From positions 1 to 37,328 of the forward strand of contig SXTU01000003.1 in the NCBI GenBank assembly GCA_005791875.1: DNA of 37,328 bases, written 5' to 3'. The notes beneath the pieces are model-generated. The model had not been told where the DNA came from and did no database searches. It saw only the letters and a program-made list of their open reading frames with translations. The translations under genes were made by a program, and so were the position numbers. Positions 7,584 through 15,788 of the stretch are shown one piece after another (position 1 is the stretch's first letter; every line of letters starts with the position of its first letter). The DNA is from Verrucomicrobiales bacterium. GTDB lineage: Bacteria > Verrucomicrobiota > Verrucomicrobiia > Limisphaerales > SXTU01.

Positions 7584-7618
7584 GTCAGATTCTACTTCGG
7601 AACGGCGCGCTGATTCAT

Positions 7619-8563
7619 TCAGCTCGTCCGTCCGCCCTTAAATTCAAAGAGCGAGGTCACCGACGAATTGCTGTGAATTCGCTTGATGGCTTCGCCCAAC
7701 AACCCAGCCACGGACAGCGTCTTTATCTGCACCCTGTCCAGGGCAGGGCGGAGAACCGTATCAGTCGTGATAAGTTCGTCAATCCTCGAATTGCGCAACC
7801 GGTCTATTCCCATCGGATTGAGGATGGCGTGCGAGACGCAGGCGTAAATCTTCTTCGCCCCCTTGCGTTTCAGGAGCTTCGCGGCGGATGTGATTGTTCC
7901 CGCCGTCTCGGTCAGGTCGTCCACAAGCAGGATGTTCCGCCCACGGATTTCACCGATGACTGCCATGGACTCGACCTCGGTCGCGCTCTTGCGGCGCTTG
8001 GCCACGATGGCCAGTCCACCACCGAGAACCTCAGAGTAAGCGTGCGCCATCTTCAACCCGCCAACGTCCGGGCTGACCACGACGAGGTCGGCCATGTTGA
8101 GCGACTTGATGTAGTCATACATCACCGGCGCGGCATAGAGGTGATCCACCGGGATGTCGAAAAAGCCCTGAATCTGCTGCGCGTGGAGATCCATCGTGAG
8201 CAGGCGGTTTGCGCCGGCGGCGACGATGAGATTCGCGACAAGCTTGGCCGTGATGGGCACGCGGGGCTGGTCCTTGCGGTCCTGGCGCGCGTAGCCGTAG
8301 AACGGCATGACGGCCGTGATGCGCTTGGCGCTGGCCCGGCGCAACGCGTCAATCATGATGAACATCTCCATCAGATTGTGATTCGTCGGCGGGCTGGTGG
8401 ACTGCACCACGAACACGTCCTCACCGCGCACGTTCTCGTCAATCTTCACGAACGTCTCGCCGTCAGGGAACGCGTCCACAGTGCAGGCACCCAGCGGCAT
8501 GTTGATCGAGTCGCAAATCGCCTGCGAGAGGGGCCGGTTGGAGGTGCCGCTGAAGATTTTCAC
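7619..8563 (-). CDS. prs: Ribose-phosphate pyrophosphokinase (PRPP synthetase)
   Basis: Makes PRPP from ribose 5-phosphate and ATP for nucleotide, His and Trp synthesis. The 314 residues match the class I enzyme: FPDGETFVKI (about 32-41), RQDRK at 93-97, the DLHAQQIQGFFD metal/ATP motif at 125-136, VVVSPDVGG at 161-169 and the PRPP-binding loop ILLVDDLTETAGTI at 211-224. The loop has Leu-Thr-Glu where VDDMIDTAGT is the common form, a conservative change. The start is a GTG at 8563. It heads the rplY-pth-rpsF-ssb-rplI operon. A terminator-like hairpin lies only 33 nt upstream, so its promoter is not obvious. Confidence 0.97.
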   Translation of the reverse strand: MKIFSGTSNRPLSQAICDSINMPLGACTVDAFPDGETFVKIDENVRGEDVFVVQSTSPPTNHNLMEMFIMIDALRRASAKRITAVMPFYGYARQDRKDQPRVPITAKLVANLIVAAGANRLLTMDLHAQQIQGFFDIPVDHLYAAPVMYDYIKSLNMADLVVVSPDVGGLKMAHAYSEVLGGGLAIVAKRRKSATEVESMAVIGEIRGRNILLVDDLTETAGTITSAAKLLKRKGAKKIYACVSHAILNPMGIDRLRNSRIDELITTDTVLRPALDRVQIKTLSVAGLLGEAIKRIHSNSSVTSLFEFKGGRTS

Positions 8564-8596
8564 AAATGCGCGTCGCCGGTTTTGGTTTGGTGGAAC

Positions 8597-8617
8597 AAAA
8601 AACCGCCCCGCCGGCGG
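8597..8617 (-). terminator. Intrinsic terminator or attenuator between the GT4 gene and prs
   Basis: On the minus strand CCGCC, a 5-nt loop and GGCGG (8617-8603) are followed by six T residues (8602-8597). It would end transcription of the halogenase-like/GT4 unit. Its closeness to the prs start also allows a role as attenuator of prs. Confidence 0.6.
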
Positions 8618-8753
8618 CTGAAATGTGCGCGGACTCTAACAACGAAGTCCCGAGTGGCAAGCCCGAAGCCAGCCCGTGATCGGAACCCATTTTTCCCGCC
8701 CTCCAGTCGGCCAGCCCCTCGCTCCAAAGAGGACAGGCGTGGCCGCCTCAATC

Positions 8754-10079
8754 TCAGGACACCGCCAACGCCGCCTCCACACCCGCCGCCATTTGCTCCA
8801 TTGTGAACCGCTCCCGCACTGCGTGCCGACCCGCCTCGCCCAAAGCCCTGGCCCGCGCCGGGTCGAGCAGCAGCGCCTCGATGGCCGCCGCCAGCGCCGC
8901 TGCGTTCGACTCGGCAATCACACCGCCGCCGGTGGCCTCGACCAGTTCGGGGAAGGCCGCGTGACGCGGCTGCACCACGGGCACGCCCGCCGCCAGCGCC
9001 TCGATGAGATACAGCCCGAAGCCCTCGCCATAGAGCGCCGGCACGGAGAACACGGTGAGCGATTGGAGGAAACTCACCTTCTGCTCGCGCGTGAGGTTCG
9101 GGTGAAACTCGACGTCGCCCAAGCAACCCGCGCGACGCAGATGTGCCTTGAGCTGCGCGACGAACGGCTCGTCCCCCGGCCCGCAGCCGCCGCCGACTTT
9201 GAGCTTCAACCCTGGCACCGTCCCGCGTCGCTTGAGTTCGATGAAGGTCTCGACGAGCAGGTCCAGCCCCTTGTCCCGGCACATGCGCGCGAAGTAGCCC
9301 AGAGTGGGTGACGGGTGACGGGTAGCGGGTGACAAGCCGGCCTCGGACGCGCCCGTGTCACCAGTCACTTGCCACTTGTCACTGTAGCCGTCGAGGCTGA
9401 TGCCGTTGAAAACGACCTTCACTTTCTCCGGCAGCAGGCTCAACCGCCGCGCCATCGTGTCGCCGAAGTAACGGCTCGGCGCGAGGAAGAGGTCGCAGTC
9501 GCGGCAACGCTCGGCGAGCAACGCCCAGACCTGCTCACGCAGCGGGCTGGGCATGGAGTCGAGGTAGGCGTCCTCGCCCTGAAGATTGCAGACGACCTTG
9601 CAGCCGAGTTCGGCCTTCAGCTTGCGCGTGAAGCCGACGAGCAACGCGTTCGAGAGCAGCACCACGTCGGGACGCGGCTGGGTCTTGAGCCACGCGACCA
9701 ACTCGTCGAGTTCGCGCACTTGATTGCCCTCCTCGCCGCGCAGCATGGAGAGGGAAAGTTCACCCACGTCAGCCGCGCGTGTCTTCGCAGCACGTCCGGC
9801 GGCGAGCTTGAGCAGGAACGGCGAATCGAGCAGCGCGTGCAGCCACTTGGGCACGCGGCGGAAAAACGCGGACTGCTGCTGGAGATACACGTTGATGCCA
9901 CCGAAGAACGTCGGCACACCCGCGGCCTGGCTCTCCTCGTCCAGCGTCATGGGCAGGTAAAGCGGCACCATGAGCACCTCGTGCCCGCGCCGACGCAGGG
10001 CCGCGACGAGCGCGTTGTCTCGGAAACAATTCCCGCAATACATCCCGCCCGCGCCGGGGGTGATCTGGACGAGGTTCAT
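8754..10079 (-). CDS. GT4-family glycosyltransferase
   Basis: A GT-B-fold glycosyltransferase of 441 residues that would transfer a sugar from a nucleotide-sugar donor. The N-terminal Rossmann domain opens with MNLVQITPGAGGMYCGNCFRDN (quoted in part; residues 9-18 hold the Gly-rich loop), typical of a GT4 subgroup with a Cys pair. The C-terminal domain has LGYFARMCRDKGLDLLVETF and the donor-binding EX7E motif in GEGFGLYLIEALAAGVPVV. The linker between the two domains (about residues 231-258) is encoded by the heptamer arrays at 9306-9382 and is not conserved-looking. The gene starts 6 nt after the flavoprotein gene and is followed by a terminator. The acceptor is unknown. Confidence 0.9.
   Translation of the reverse strand: MNLVQITPGAGGMYCGNCFRDNALVAALRRRGHEVLMVPLYLPMTLDEESQAAGVPTFFGGINVYLQQQSAFFRRVPKWLHALLDSPFLLKLAAGRAAKTRAADVGELSLSMLRGEEGNQVRELDELVAWLKTQPRPDVVLLSNALLVGFTRKLKAELGCKVVCNLQGEDAYLDSMPSPLREQVWALLAERCRDCDLFLAPSRYFGDTMARRLSLLPEKVKVVFNGISLDGYSDKWQVTGDTGASEAGLSPATRHPSPTLGYFARMCRDKGLDLLVETFIELKRRGTVPGLKLKVGGGCGPGDEPFVAQLKAHLRRAGCLGDVEFHPNLTREQKVSFLQSLTVFSVPALYGEGFGLYLIEALAAGVPVVQPRHAAFPELVEATGGGVIAESNAAALAAAIEALLLDPARARALGEAGRHAVRERFTMEQMAAGVEAALAVS
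9306..9382. repeat. Two opposed heptamer arrays inside the glycosyltransferase gene
   Basis: Positions 9306-9333 are GGGTGAC, GGGTGAC, GGGTAGC, GGGTGAC. Positions 9355-9382 are GTGTCAC, CAGTCAC, TTGCCAC, TTGTCAC. Both arrays are exactly four units long. The second is the reverse-complement type of the first (GTGACNN), with a 21-nt spacer between them. Translated on the minus strand they give the Ser/Thr/Pro-rich linker between the two GT-B domains. Confidence 0.75.
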
Positions 10080-10085
10080 CGTCCC

Positions 10086-11345
10086 CTAGTTTGCCAGCGG
10101 CTGGCCCAGCGGCAAGTCGTCCGGTAGCGGCACGAACTCGCGGATTTTACGCCAGAGCGGCTCAAAATCCTTGTTCACGTCGCCGCTGAGGCAGTCAGTG
10201 ATTTCGCCGCCCGCCTCGGGATACTTCATGGTCACGTCCTTGAAGGAGAAGTTCGGATCATAGAACGCATACACCAGCTTCCTCATGTTCTCCACGCCCT
10301 GCCGCATCTGGGTCGCGTAGCCGGTGAACCGCTCTGGGGAAAAATCTTTCGCCGCAATTGCGTTATGAACTTCGTCACCGGCCAGCACACCGCTCTTGAG
10401 CGCGAGCATCAGGCCACTGCTGAACACGGGGTCGAGGAACGCGAAGGCGTCGCCCACCAGCAGCAGGCCCGCGCTGCCGCAATGCCGCGCGTGCTGCGTG
10501 TATTCGCTGGTCAGGTAGTAGGGGCCGACCTGCGAGCCTACGGACAGGTGTTCCTTGATCCACACGTTCTGCTCGACCTCGCGATTAAAGATGTCCTTCG
10601 GCTCGCGCACGCCGCCGCGCGTGAGGTATTTGCCCTCGGCCACGACGCCCACGCTCACCATGTCGTCGTGCTGCGGGATGTGCCAGAACCAGCCTTTGTC
10701 CGGCACGTAAGCGACGGCGGTCTGCCCCTCGTCAATGCCCGGCTCGCGTTTAGAGCCTTTGTAATAGGTCCAGACGGCAACCTTGTTGAGGTAAGGATCG
10801 CGCGTGCGCCAGCCGTTGCGGACGGCGGCGAAGGCTTCCTTGCCCGTGCAGTCCAGCGTGATGGGCGCACGATACTCGACTACCGAACCATCCTTGTGCT
10901 GCGCGCGCACGCCGACCACGCGGCCGTTCTCGCGGAGCAGCTCCTTGACGGTGGTTTCCTCCTTCACCGTGGTGCCCTTGCTGCGCGTGTGGTCGAGAAG
11001 CATCTGGTCCAACTCGCTGCGGAGCACCTGCCACGTCTGCGCCACCGTCTCGCGATCGTAGCGGTTGAAGAAGTAAAAGGGCTGGCTGACCTTCCCGTTG
11101 GGCGCGATGAAGACGACGCTGTATTTCTTCACGAAGCGCGAGTCCTTCATGCGCGGCATCAGGCCCAGCCGCTCCATCGGCCCGTAGGTGAAGGGAATCA
11201 TGGACTCGCCGATGTGGTAGCGCGGGAACTTCTCGCGCTCGAGCAGCAGCACACGATGCCCGTGCTCGGAAAGGATGTAGGAGGAGGAGGAGCCAGACGG
11301 TCCACCGCCGATGACGATGGCGTCGTAGGTGTTCTCAGAATTCAT
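10086..11345 (-). CDS. FAD-dependent oxidoreductase, flavin halogenase-like
   Basis: A 419-residue flavoprotein of the tryptophan/phenol-halogenase and geranylgeranyl-reductase superfamily. It has the FAD-binding loop GGGPSG at 13-18, the EREKFPRYHIGESMIP block (36-51) seen in halogenases acting on phenols or carrier-bound substrates, and the halogenase hallmark WxWxIP as WFWHIP at 219-224. The lysines 73-74 lie where the catalytic lysine is expected. The second FAD motif LLLVGDAFAFLDPVFSSG is near residue 300. Halogenation is plausible, but the family also contains plain monooxygenases and reductases. It forms a two-gene unit with the GT4 gene 6 nt downstream. No flavin reductase is adjacent. 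Confidence 0.8.
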   Translation of the reverse strand: MNSENTYDAIVIGGGPSGSSSSYILSEHGHRVLLLEREKFPRYHIGESMIPFTYGPMERLGLMPRMKDSRFVKKYSVVFIAPNGKVSQPFYFFNRYDRETVAQTWQVLRSELDQMLLDHTRSKGTTVKEETTVKELLRENGRVVGVRAQHKDGSVVEYRAPITLDCTGKEAFAAVRNGWRTRDPYLNKVAVWTYYKGSKREPGIDEGQTAVAYVPDKGWFWHIPQHDDMVSVGVVAEGKYLTRGGVREPKDIFNREVEQNVWIKEHLSVGSQVGPYYLTSEYTQHARHCGSAGLLLVGDAFAFLDPVFSSGLMLALKSGVLAGDEVHNAIAAKDFSPERFTGYATQMRQGVENMRKLVYAFYDPNFSFKDVTMKYPEAGGEITDCLSGDVNKDFEPLWRKIREFVPLPDDLPLGQPLAN

Positions 11346-11427
11346 ACGTGTGCGTATTGTAGAGCAGGTCCGTCATTGTGCAAGCAGAGAACTGTCAAAA
11401 GCCGGTCCGCTTTGGCCGCGAAGCGAA

Positions 11428-14400
11428 TCATGTGCCGGACATCAGGCGTGCCAGTTCCCGCCCGGCCTCTTCCAGCCATGCCGCATCCGGCAGCGCGTAT
11501 GGCCGGAAGGTCTCCAGGAAGCCCATCTGCCCGTTGTGCAGCAGCGCGCGATGCAGGCCAAGGTCGGACGCGGCGGGCGTGTCGCACAGTGTGGCTGAGT
11601 CGTTCGCGCTCATCTGGAAAAGCACGCGCAGCTCAAACTCGCTGATGGCCTTGCGGCTCATCGCGCGCGCCAGGCTGTTGTAGCTGTCGCATGTGACGAT
11701 GACGTGCATCCCCACGCCCGGCCCCTCGGTGATAAGCCGCTCGAAGGCCGCGCCCGGAGCAGGCGGCTTCGATTCATCCGACGAGAAGCTGAAATCGTCC
11801 TCGTGCCGGAGCCTCTTGAACTTCTGCAACTCGTGGACGAACAGGAAGCACGGCGCCGCGCCCGCGCCGTGGTCTTCCGCGCGCCGGCGCTTCAACTCAA
11901 CGTCCAGCTCCGTCATCAGTGATTCCAAGTCGCCTGCCTTCGCCAGCATGCAGCCGCGCGGAATCGCTCGCGTCACTGACTCGAAGAACCCCTTCTGCGG
12001 CGATTCTGGCGGGCTGGCTTCGAGCACGACGAGCCGCGCCGCGCCCTGCGCCGCGAGCGCGACGAGCGACACGCCGAGCATCGCAAGCGCCGCCTCGTCG
12101 CGCTGGCCGATGATGAGCAGGTTGTTGCCGCTCTGCCGATGGAACGCCGCCTCCGTCGGGCCTTTGATGGCGTTCGGTGCGCCCAGCCACGCGCGGGGAA
12201 CTTCCGCCGGTCGCGTTCCTGCCGCCGCGAGCGCAGCGTTCAGCAACTCGTTGTCCCGCACGTCTGCTGGCGCATTGCCCTCGAAGACCACCGGTGCGAC
12301 GCGCTTCACGCCGTCGGCCTGCGTCCGCGCACTCACCTTCGCCAGCCACTCCTCGCGCTCCGTGTCCGACACCCACACGGTCTGGAACGGGCTATTCCCC
12401 GTCACCGCGCCGGCCTCGTCATTATAAATCGCCTCGCCCGGCCGCGAGAGCAGGCGCGGCGCGGGGTTGTTGTCCTCCATGATGAGCGCGGCGTCGGCCT
12501 CGTTGCACTGGAGCGCGATACGGACGACCATTTGCCCCAACGTCGCCCTCGCCAGCGAGTAAGCGCCGCCCAGCGTCTGCGAGCCGAGGATGACGTGGAT
12601 GCCGAACGCCCGGCCCTGCCGCACGATGCGGTCCAGCAACAGCGCCGCGCCCTGCGCCACCTTGTCGTCCGCGACGAAGAACTCCTGAAACTCATCAATC
12701 AGCAACAGCGTGCGCGGCAGCGTCGCGCCGCTCATCCGCCGGTAGCCCGGCAAGTCCTGCGCACCGGCCTTGCGGAACAGCTCGCCGCGCCGCTTGAGCT
12801 CCTCGTCCAGCCGCGCCAGCACGCTCAGGCCGAACTCGCGGTCACTCTCGATGGCCACCACACGCGCGTGCGGCAGCCGGTGCGCTGCGTAGCAGCGGAA
12901 CTCCACGCCCTTTTTGAAGTCCACGAGGTAAAACTCTACCTGCTCCGGGCTGCACCACAACGCGAGGTCCGTGATGATGACGTGGAACAGCGTGGACTTG
13001 CCGGAGCCGGTCTTGCCCGCCACGAGCGCGTGCTGGCGCGTGCCCTTGCCGAGCGCGAGGTATTGCAGCTTCGTCGCGCCCGTGCGCCCGATGGGCACGC
13101 GCAACTCCTCCGCCGTATCCAGAGACCACGCCGCGTCCGCCGCCGGTGCGATGTCCGTGAACGGCACCTGCACGCGGTTCGCGTTCACGCTGGCCTGGCC
13201 GACCTTGTGGAGCAATTCCGTCGCAATCTCCGGCGACGGTGGTGACTCCAGCACGAGCGTGATGCCGGGAAGCATTTCACCGCCGATGGCAAAGGCGTTG
13301 CCCTCACGCCGCAGGTTCACGCTGGCCGCGCGCAATTCCTCGCCGGGCAATTCCGCCGCCGCGAGTTTGCGCTGGTCCCAGTGCAGCAGCACGTGGACGC
13401 CGCAGCGCGCTCCACCCGCGACGATGCTCGCCAGCCGCCGCAGCGCCGTGTCTGAGAAGTTCGCCGGAAAGTCCGCCACGACGAGGAAGTGGTAGCGCTC
13501 CGCGATGCGCCCGGCCTGCGCGTTGTAGTCCGCGACGGTCGCGAACTCGTTGCGCAGATACATCTGCGAGACCTTCTCGATGTGGTCGTTGAGGTTGGCA
13601 AGTTGCGCCTCGATCTGCGCGGGCTGCGTCCAGATGCGGCTGTTGATGAGCCGGTCGTCGTAGTCGCCGAGGTGCATCAGCCCGGAAAAGCTACGGCCCA
13701 GCTCGACCGGATCAATGAGCGTAAAGCTCAGGCGGCCGGGCGGCGCGCTGGCGAGCAGGCGCAGAATCGTGTCGTTCAACGTCGCGATGGCCTGCTCGCG
13801 CCCCTCGCCCTTCGTCTCGATGAGCAACGAGCCGAGCTGCGGCACCGTGAGCAGCAGCGGCACGGCGAAGCTCGCCGGTCCCGGCAGCGTGAGGCGTGGG
13901 TTGCGAGGCAGCGCCCCCGCGAGCTTCGCCATGTCCACCTCCAGCCGGGCGAACTGCGCGGCGTGAGCGAACTGCTCCGGCGGTTTCCACTGCCGTGCGA
14001 AGTCCGGCGTCCACAGCGGGAACTGCTCCGCCCCCGCGCGCTGCAACGCACCCAGCGCCGCGAAGACCGGCGCTGTGGCCGCATGCCACTCGGCGGCCAG
14101 CGCGAGCCACGCGGACTCGCGCTGGTTGGCCACGGTCATCTGCGACGTCTCATTGGCGATGGCGAGGCCCTGCAACTCCTCGTCCGCATTGCCCTTCGCA
14201 GCAGCCAGTCGCGCGGCGCTTGCATCCTCAAAGGCTTTCGTCGCTGCCGCCCGAAGCCGTTCGTAGTGCTGGGTCGCGCGCTGAAGCCGGCCTTCCATCA
14301 CGCGCTTGCACTCCGTCTTGGAAACATCGGTCTCACCCAGCGCCTTGTTCCAGCCGTCCTCGTGCTGTTGCCCGACAGAGGTGGCCTCCGCTTCGACGCG

Positions 14401-15333
14401 TTGTTCTTCGGCTTGGCGGCGGGCCTTGGCCTGATTCCCACAGTCAATCGCGAGTTGACGCGCTTCGGTTAGGACAAGCGCAAGTGCGCTTGCTGACTTG
14501 CCAGAAAGCAACCGCCCGACGATGTGCGTGAACGAAACGACCAGGAGCATTGCACCCCCCATCATCGCCACCTCAGGAAGCGTTAATGCCTTCAGCGGAG
14601 GATTAAACTTCGCATTAGTCAGATAGCCAAAGAACAAGAGCACCACGCCCGAGGTGAACCAAAGTGAAGCCGGCAGGTAGCTAAAGAGAAGTGGCAGAAC
14701 TGCGCCTCGCACCCTCTTCAAGTCAGCGACGGCAGCGGTTAGCTTCAGGTGAAGCAGTTCAAGGGAGTGGTTCGGGTCGCCGATCGCTGAGGATGCGTCG
14801 GACGGCGACTGCAAGTCGCCGGCACGGAGCTGGCGCGACCAACTGCCGTAGCCGCGCAACGCGATGCGCGCGTGTTCGGTGAGTTTGGCGAGCGACTCCT
14901 GCTCCTGCTTGAGCTGCGCCCTGAACTCCGCGTGCTCGGTGCTGGCCGACTTGAAGCCGGCCTCGCGCTGGCGCTGGGCGTTGAGCAGTTCGCGTTGCAG
15001 CTCGAACTTCTGCTGGTTCTCCCGCTCCTCGATGCGGGTGAGGCGCTGACGGAGGGCGTTCTTCTGCGCGCGCTGGAGACGCGCGTGCCGGTTGTCCAAG
15101 CGCGTGGTGAAACGGACGCGAGCGTCGTTCAGCGAGGTTTCCAGCGTAGTCACTACGGCCTGGAGTTGCTCGGAGCGCTGGGCGAAGACGGCTTCGCAGC
15201 GCTGCTTGAGCCGGGCTTCCTGCGTCTGCTGCTCGCGCTGGAGCTGCTCCTCGCGCCCGGCGAACGTCCGCACCGCGTCGCGCAGGCGGCGCAACAGTTC
15301 GAGCGTCTCGGCGGTGGAGAGGAGCTTACTCAC
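11428..15333 (-). CDS. Membrane-anchored FtsK/SpoIIIE-type ATPase, EccC-like
   Basis: A 1301-residue motor protein. Residues 1-165 form a Gln/Glu/Arg-rich coiled coil. Two membrane segments lie at about 211-236 and 252-272, then a second coiled coil runs to about 400. Three RecA-like domains follow. The first (about 485-700) lacks a Walker A. The second (about 740-985) has Walker A GKTGSGKST at 773-781 and Walker B TLLLIDE at 875-881. The third (about 1045-1295) has a degenerate nucleotide loop (IIGQRDE, 1074-1080) and no acidic Walker B (FLFVHELQ). Two membrane segments plus tandem ATPase domains is the plan of the type VII secretion ATPase EccC/EssC, not of chromosomal FtsK (no gamma domain). 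The start is a GTG overlapping the upstream WxG-like gene by 8 nt. Confidence 0.85.
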   Translation of the reverse strand: MSKLLSTAETLELLRRLRDAVRTFAGREEQLQREQQTQEARLKQRCEAVFAQRSEQLQAVVTTLETSLNDARVRFTTRLDNRHARLQRAQKNALRQRLTRIEERENQQKFELQRELLNAQRQREAGFKSASTEHAEFRAQLKQEQESLAKLTEHARIALRGYGSWSRQLRAGDLQSPSDASSAIGDPNHSLELLHLKLTAAVADLKRVRGAVLPLLFSYLPASLWFTSGVVLLFFGYLTNAKFNPPLKALTLPEVAMMGGAMLLVVSFTHIVGRLLSGKSASALALVLTEARQLAIDCGNQAKARRQAEEQRVEAEATSVGQQHEDGWNKALGETDVSKTECKRVMEGRLQRATQHYERLRAAATKAFEDASAARLAAAKGNADEELQGLAIANETSQMTVANQRESAWLALAAEWHAATAPVFAALGALQRAGAEQFPLWTPDFARQWKPPEQFAHAAQFARLEVDMAKLAGALPRNPRLTLPGPASFAVPLLLTVPQLGSLLIETKGEGREQAIATLNDTILRLLASAPPGRLSFTLIDPVELGRSFSGLMHLGDYDDRLINSRIWTQPAQIEAQLANLNDHIEKVSQMYLRNEFATVADYNAQAGRIAERYHFLVVADFPANFSDTALRRLASIVAGGARCGVHVLLHWDQRKLAAAELPGEELRAASVNLRREGNAFAIGGEMLPGITLVLESPPSPEIATELLHKVGQASVNANRVQVPFTDIAPAADAAWSLDTAEELRVPIGRTGATKLQYLALGKGTRQHALVAGKTGSGKSTLFHVIITDLALWCSPEQVEFYLVDFKKGVEFRCYAAHRLPHARVVAIESDREFGLSVLARLDEELKRRGELFRKAGAQDLPGYRRMSGATLPRTLLLIDEFQEFFVADDKVAQGAALLLDRIVRQGRAFGIHVILGSQTLGGAYSLARATLGQMVVRIALQCNEADAALIMEDNNPAPRLLSRPGEAIYNDEAGAVTGNSPFQTVWVSDTEREEWLAKVSARTQADGVKRVAPVVFEGNAPADVRDNELLNAALAAAGTRPAEVPRAWLGAPNAIKGPTEAAFHRQSGNNLLIIGQRDEAALAMLGVSLVALAAQGAARLVVLEASPPESPQKGFFESVTRAIPRGCMLAKAGDLESLMTELDVELKRRRAEDHGAGAAPCFLFVHELQKFKRLRHEDDFSFSSDESKPPAPGAAFERLITEGPGVGMHVIVTCDSYNSLARAMSRKAISEFELRVLFQMSANDSATLCDTPAASDLGLHRALLHNGQMGFLETFRPYALPDAAWLEEAGRELARLMSGT
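14803..14821. repeat. REP-like palindrome inside the FtsK/EccC-like gene
   Basis: CGGCGACT, a 3-nt loop, AGTCGCCG: a perfect 8-bp inverted repeat in coding sequence. It encodes part of the Ser/Asp-rich insert GDLQSPSDASSAIGD (residues about 172-186) between the first coiled coil and the membrane segments. Confidence 0.55.
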
Positions 15334-15538
15334 AGTCGCGGCGGATTTTGGTGAGCGCCTGGTCGAGCGTCTCGATGCTGGCAGCGGTGACGTTGACGCG
15401 GCTGAAGAGTTCCTCGAGATAGCGCTTCTCGAAGTCGGCGGCCTTGGCGTCCTGCCAGTGCTCGCACGTCTCGTTCCAACGAATCGAGAGCTGCTTGGTC
15501 AACGTGCTCAGGCGGATGCGGGTGGAGTTGAGGCTCAT
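15326..15538 (-). CDS. Small WxG100-like protein (70 aa)
   Basis: A short helical protein whose turn region reads HWQDAKAADFEKRYLEEL, with Trp28-Gln29-Asp30. The spacing W-x7-F-x3-[FY] (Trp28, Phe36, Tyr40) is the same as in the 90-residue protein at 16304-16576 (Trp43, Phe51, Phe55). This is the helix-turn-helix pattern of WxG100/ESAT-6 proteins, with Asp in place of Gly. At 70 residues it is shorter than the usual 90-100, with a short first helix. Its stop overlaps the start of the FtsK/EccC-like ATPase by 8 nt, so the two are translationally coupled. No signal peptide is present. Assignment to the superfamily rests on motif spacing, not on a profile search. Confidence 0.7.
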   Translation of the reverse strand: MSLNSTRIRLSTLTKQLSIRWNETCEHWQDAKAADFEKRYLEELFSRVNVTAASIETLDQALTKIRRDCE

Positions 15539-15571
15539 GGCTAGCCGCGATGGAAACCTCTGTTGCGAGTC

Positions 15572-15743
15572 CCCTCTCCCCCATCGGGGGAGAGGGTTAG
15601 GGTGAGGGGGCGGCTTGCGAACACGAAGTGCTTCCGAGCAAATCCACCTGCGGATGGAGTGAGCCTTTCGCGAAGCCGGAAACTGCTGGCTACCGCACGC
15701 CCTGCCCCCTCACCCCTGCCCTCTCCCCCGGTGGGGGAGAGGG
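15572..15743. repeat. BIME-like pair of inverted 39-nt repeats
   Basis: The left copy is 15572-15610 and the right copy, reverse complement, is 15705-15743; 35 of 39 positions match. Each copy holds its own hairpin, CCCTCTCCCCC with GGGGGAGAGGG around a 2- to 3-nt loop, followed by a GTGAGGGGG flank. They occupy the 250-nt gap between the 170-residue helical protein and the 70-residue WxG-like protein. No gene is seen between the copies. Confidence 0.8.
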
Positions 15744-15788
15744 AGAAGAAGATGCGGGTGCTCGGCACGGCTGATTGCATATGTGGCT

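Noticed and set aside
9306-9382. Possible CRISPR array
   Set aside because: The repeat unit is 7 nt with no spacers, and it lies in coding sequence. No cas genes are in the window.
11428-15333. Chromosome-segregation FtsK
   Set aside because: There is no gamma DNA-reading domain and no four-helix FtsK membrane domain. Two membrane segments, tandem ATPase domains and WxG-like neighbours fit EccC better.
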